Shown: one piece after another, positions 60,151 to 62,000 of the stretch
How positions within the stretch are numbered: position 1 is the first letter of the stretch
How the letters are laid out: the number at the start of each line of letters is the position of its first letter
Assembly: GCA_905221605.1 (NCBI GenBank)
Contig: CAJNDS010000284.1
Location: forward strand, 1-62,000
From: Symbiodinium natans
Taxonomy: Eukaryota; Sar; Dinophyceae; Suessiales; Symbiodiniaceae
Direction of reading: 5' to 3'
DNA: 62,000 nt
Notes under the pieces: model-generated
Databases searched by the model: none
Seen by the model: only the letters and a program-made list of their open reading frames with translations
Told to the model about the DNA's origin: nothing
Translations under genes and position numbers: made by a program

Positions 60151-60330
60151 GTGGGGAGTGGGGAGGAGTGGGGGAGTGGGGGAGTGGGGGAGTGGGGGAG
60201 TGGGGGAGTGGGGGAGTGGGGGAGTGGGGGAGTGGGGGAGGGGGGGAGTGGGGGAGTGGGGGAGTGGGGGAGTGGGGGAGTGGGGGAGTGGGGGAGTGGG
60301 GGAGTGGGGGTGGGGGGAGTGGGCGGAGTG
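60151..60330 (+). repeat. GTGGGGGA octamer array
   Basis: About 20 units; related GGGGGGAGT blocks flank the 37-bp repeat at 60540-60625 and 60870-60945. Strong G-quadruplex potential. Confidence 0.96.
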
Positions 60331-60641
60331 GGGGGTTTTGAGCCCGAAACCTGAACTTGCACCCCCGAACTACGATTCCCAACCCCAACTTTTGGGGCCC
60401 CAGATGGGGTGGTTGGAACAGCAGGTGCTCCAGCAAAAAACCGTCATTTCCAGACCCAGGTTCTCGACTGGAGAACGGGGGTCTGGGGACAGGCGCTTGG
60501 AACCCAAAACAACCCAAAAAAACACGTGGGGGTGCGGGTGGAGTTGGGGGTGGGGAGTGAGGGGGCTGGGAGGAGTGGTGGGGGAGTGGGGGGAGTGGGG
60601 AGAGTGTGGGGAGTGGGGGGTTCGGAAAACAATTTTCCGGA

Positions 60642-60873
60642 CCTTGTTTGCTTATCATTCGGAAAGGGCCCCCTCCCGGGCCTTGTTTGGTTATCATTCG
60701 GAAAGGGCCCCTCCGAACCTTATTTGGATATCATTCGCAAAGGGCCCCTCCGAACCTTATTTGGTTATCATTCGGAAAGGGCCCCTCCGAACCTTATTTG
60801 GTTCTCATTCGGAACCTTATTTGGTCATCATTCGGAAAGGGCCCCTCCGATTGCTTATCATTCGCAAGAGTGG
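60642..60873 (+). repeat. 37-bp tandem repeat, about 6.5 copies
   Basis: Unit CTTATTTGGTTATCATTCGG + AAAGGGCCCCTCCGAAC with one truncated copy. Confidence 0.95.
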
Positions 60874-61082
60874 GAGGTGGGGGGAGTGGGGGGAGTGGGG
60901 GGAGGGGGGAGTGGGGGGAGTGGGGGGAGTGGGGGGAGTGGGGCTCTCGGGGGTTTTGGGCTTAGTGAGGCTTTGGGGGTGGGTTGAGGGTTGAGGGTTT
61001 GGGGGGCTTCTGGGTTGAGGCTGAGGGCGTTGTTGCACCTTTGGAGGTTTAAGGTGCCTCTAGGGCAGAAAGTTCAGGGCTT

Positions 61083-61200
61083 AGGTGACTCAGGGTTTGG
61101 GGTTTCGGGCTTAGGAAACCCTGAAACCATAAACCCTAAACCCTGAACCCTGAACCCTAAACCCTGAATCCTAAACCCTAAACCCTAAACCCTAAACCTC
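61083..61200. repeat. Head-to-head degenerate array
   Basis: TTTGGGG/TTTCGGG units meet CCCTGAA/CCCTAAA units near 61120. Confidence 0.88.
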
Positions 61201-61319
61201 AGAAATTCGAGGGTTTAGGGTCTTGGGCTTGAGTTGTCCAAGCTCTCAACCCGAAAAGCCGCCCTTGACCCTAAACCCGAAACCCGAAACCCTAAACCCT
61301 AAACCCTAAACTCTAACCA

Positions 61320-61384
61320 GCCTGCGGGGCCAGTGCCGACTCGGTAGGAGGGTCCTGGGCCAGAACACGACTGGGCTTTGGGGG
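61320..61384 (+). CDS. Exon-like island, plus strand
   Basis: The plus frame SLRGQCRLGRRVLGQNTTGL is open between arrays; short and weakly supported. Confidence 0.27.
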
Positions 61385-61520
61385 TTAAGGTTGAGGGTTT
61401 AGGGTTTAGGGTTCAGGGTTCAGGGTTTAGGGTTTAGGGTTTAGGGTTTAGGGTTTAGGTTGAGGGTTTAGGGTTTACGGTTTAGGGTTTCGGGTTTAGG
61501 GTTCGGGTTTGGGGCTTAGG
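61385..61520 (+). repeat. TTTAGGG array
   Basis: About eighteen units with TTCAGGG, TTGAGGG and TTTCGGG variants. Confidence 0.95.
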
Positions 61521-62000
61521 GAGGCGCGGGGGGGGAAGGGGGTGAGGGGTGAGTGAGGGCTGACGGCTGCAACCATAAGCATTTAAGCCTCAGGCTTTGA
61601 AAGGCTCAGGGCTTTGGGGTGATCTGACTATGCTGAGGCCTCGGGAGGGGGGATTCCGGGAACTGAGTAGGGATGAGTAGAGCTATCAAAGGAGACCCCC
61701 TGAACCCCCAACCCCTGAACGCCTAGTTCCGCGCTGCGAACCTGTAAGGTGAGAGAGGTTAGGATCACTTGGGCTAGGTCTAGCTGCGGCGGGTTTAGGG
61801 GCTTAGAGCTTATTTTGGGGAGTTTAGCTGACCCTAAGCCCTAAACCCCTACACCCTAAACCCAGGGGTTTAGCTAACCCTAAACCCCTAAACTCCTGAA
61901 CCCTAAAGCCAGCAGTTTAGCCGAAGCAACTCACAAGCCGCAAGCCCCAAAGCTTTGTAAGCCTCCACCCGTAGCCGGCCATCCACGTTTGGGGTTTAGG
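61521..62000. other. Window end: degenerate arrays and no clear exon
   Basis: CCCTAAA-like units at 61830-61915 and a TTTAGGG start at 61987-62000. The intervening islands give no convincing frame. Confidence 0.5.

Noticed and set aside
60029-60994. Long Gly/Trp/Ser or Pro/His/Ser frames
   Set aside because: Products of the GTGGGGGA octamer and 37-bp repeats on both strands.

Overview
This window is eukaryotic nuclear DNA, not bacterial. No rRNA, operon or recognisable housekeeping gene was found, and no single ORF resembles a family I can name. Its dominant feature is the Arabidopsis-type telomere heptamer TTTAGGG/CCCTAAA. It occurs in well over a hundred separate short arrays (about 30-230 bp), in both orientations, roughly every 100-250 bp over most of the 62 kb. 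By eye it makes up a third or more of the bases. TTTAGGG is the telomere unit of land plants, dinoflagellates and several other protist groups. Short moderately GC-rich coding-like islands, many homopolymers and many minisatellites make a protist (a dinoflagellate-like alga is my best guess) more likely than a plant. The lineage is not proven by the sequence.

The islands between arrays (mostly 70-160 bp) very often carry a frame open from edge to edge, sometimes ending in one stop and sometimes flanked by AG and GT(GAG) dinucleotides. I read many as exons, with the telomere-type arrays in introns or intergenic spacers. Same-strand runs are clearest at 28.3-29.1 kb (+), 37.7-38.9 kb (+), 40.5-42.1 kb (+), 46.2-47.9 kb (+) and 52.2-50.4 kb (-). 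One pair of islands (51.6 kb and 58.8 kb) encodes related Cys-containing peptides with synonymous codon differences, which is the best single sign of real protein coding. An open frame of about 35 codons is common by chance in six frames at this GC content, so each individual exon call is tentative. No product could be named.

Layout. 0-9.9 kb: alternating arrays and islands, mostly minus-strand exon-like islands. 9.9-14.5 kb (element A) and 14.6-15.7 kb (element B): non-telomeric blocks sharing both ends and sitting inside CCCTAAA arrays, so probably one mobile-element family. A contains a 21-bp minisatellite, a cluster of fold-back palindromes and two tRNA-like sequences; B contains a 0.38-kb tandem duplication. 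15.7-17.2 kb: arrays and islands. 17.2-18.9 kb: a 145-bp satellite. 18.9-24.3 kb: arrays and islands. 24.4-27.2 kb: an approximately 53-bp minisatellite. 27.2-35.3 kb: arrays and islands. 35.5-36.1 kb: compound microsatellite. 36.9-44.9 kb: arrays and islands. 44.9-46.0 kb: a repeat-rich non-telomeric block. 46.1-52.8 kb: arrays and islands. 52.8-53.9 kb: a higher-order telomere-variant repeat. 54.4-54.9 kb: palindromic and AT-rich repeats. 55-60 kb: arrays and islands with an 11-bp minisatellite at 56.9 kb. 60.1-61.0 kb: G-rich and 37-bp repeats. 61-62 kb: arrays and islands.

The most interesting signal is that telomere-type arrays look inserted. One splits a MITE-like element (52.2 kb), one replaces 17 bp of a satellite monomer (17.1 kb), and two lie between direct repeats (6.2 and 48.5 kb). 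With the intron-like placement, this suggests de novo addition or insertion of telomeric repeats at internal breaks on a very large scale, possibly creating introns. The competing explanation, assembly of unrelated fragments joined through telomeric repeats, must be excluded with long reads.
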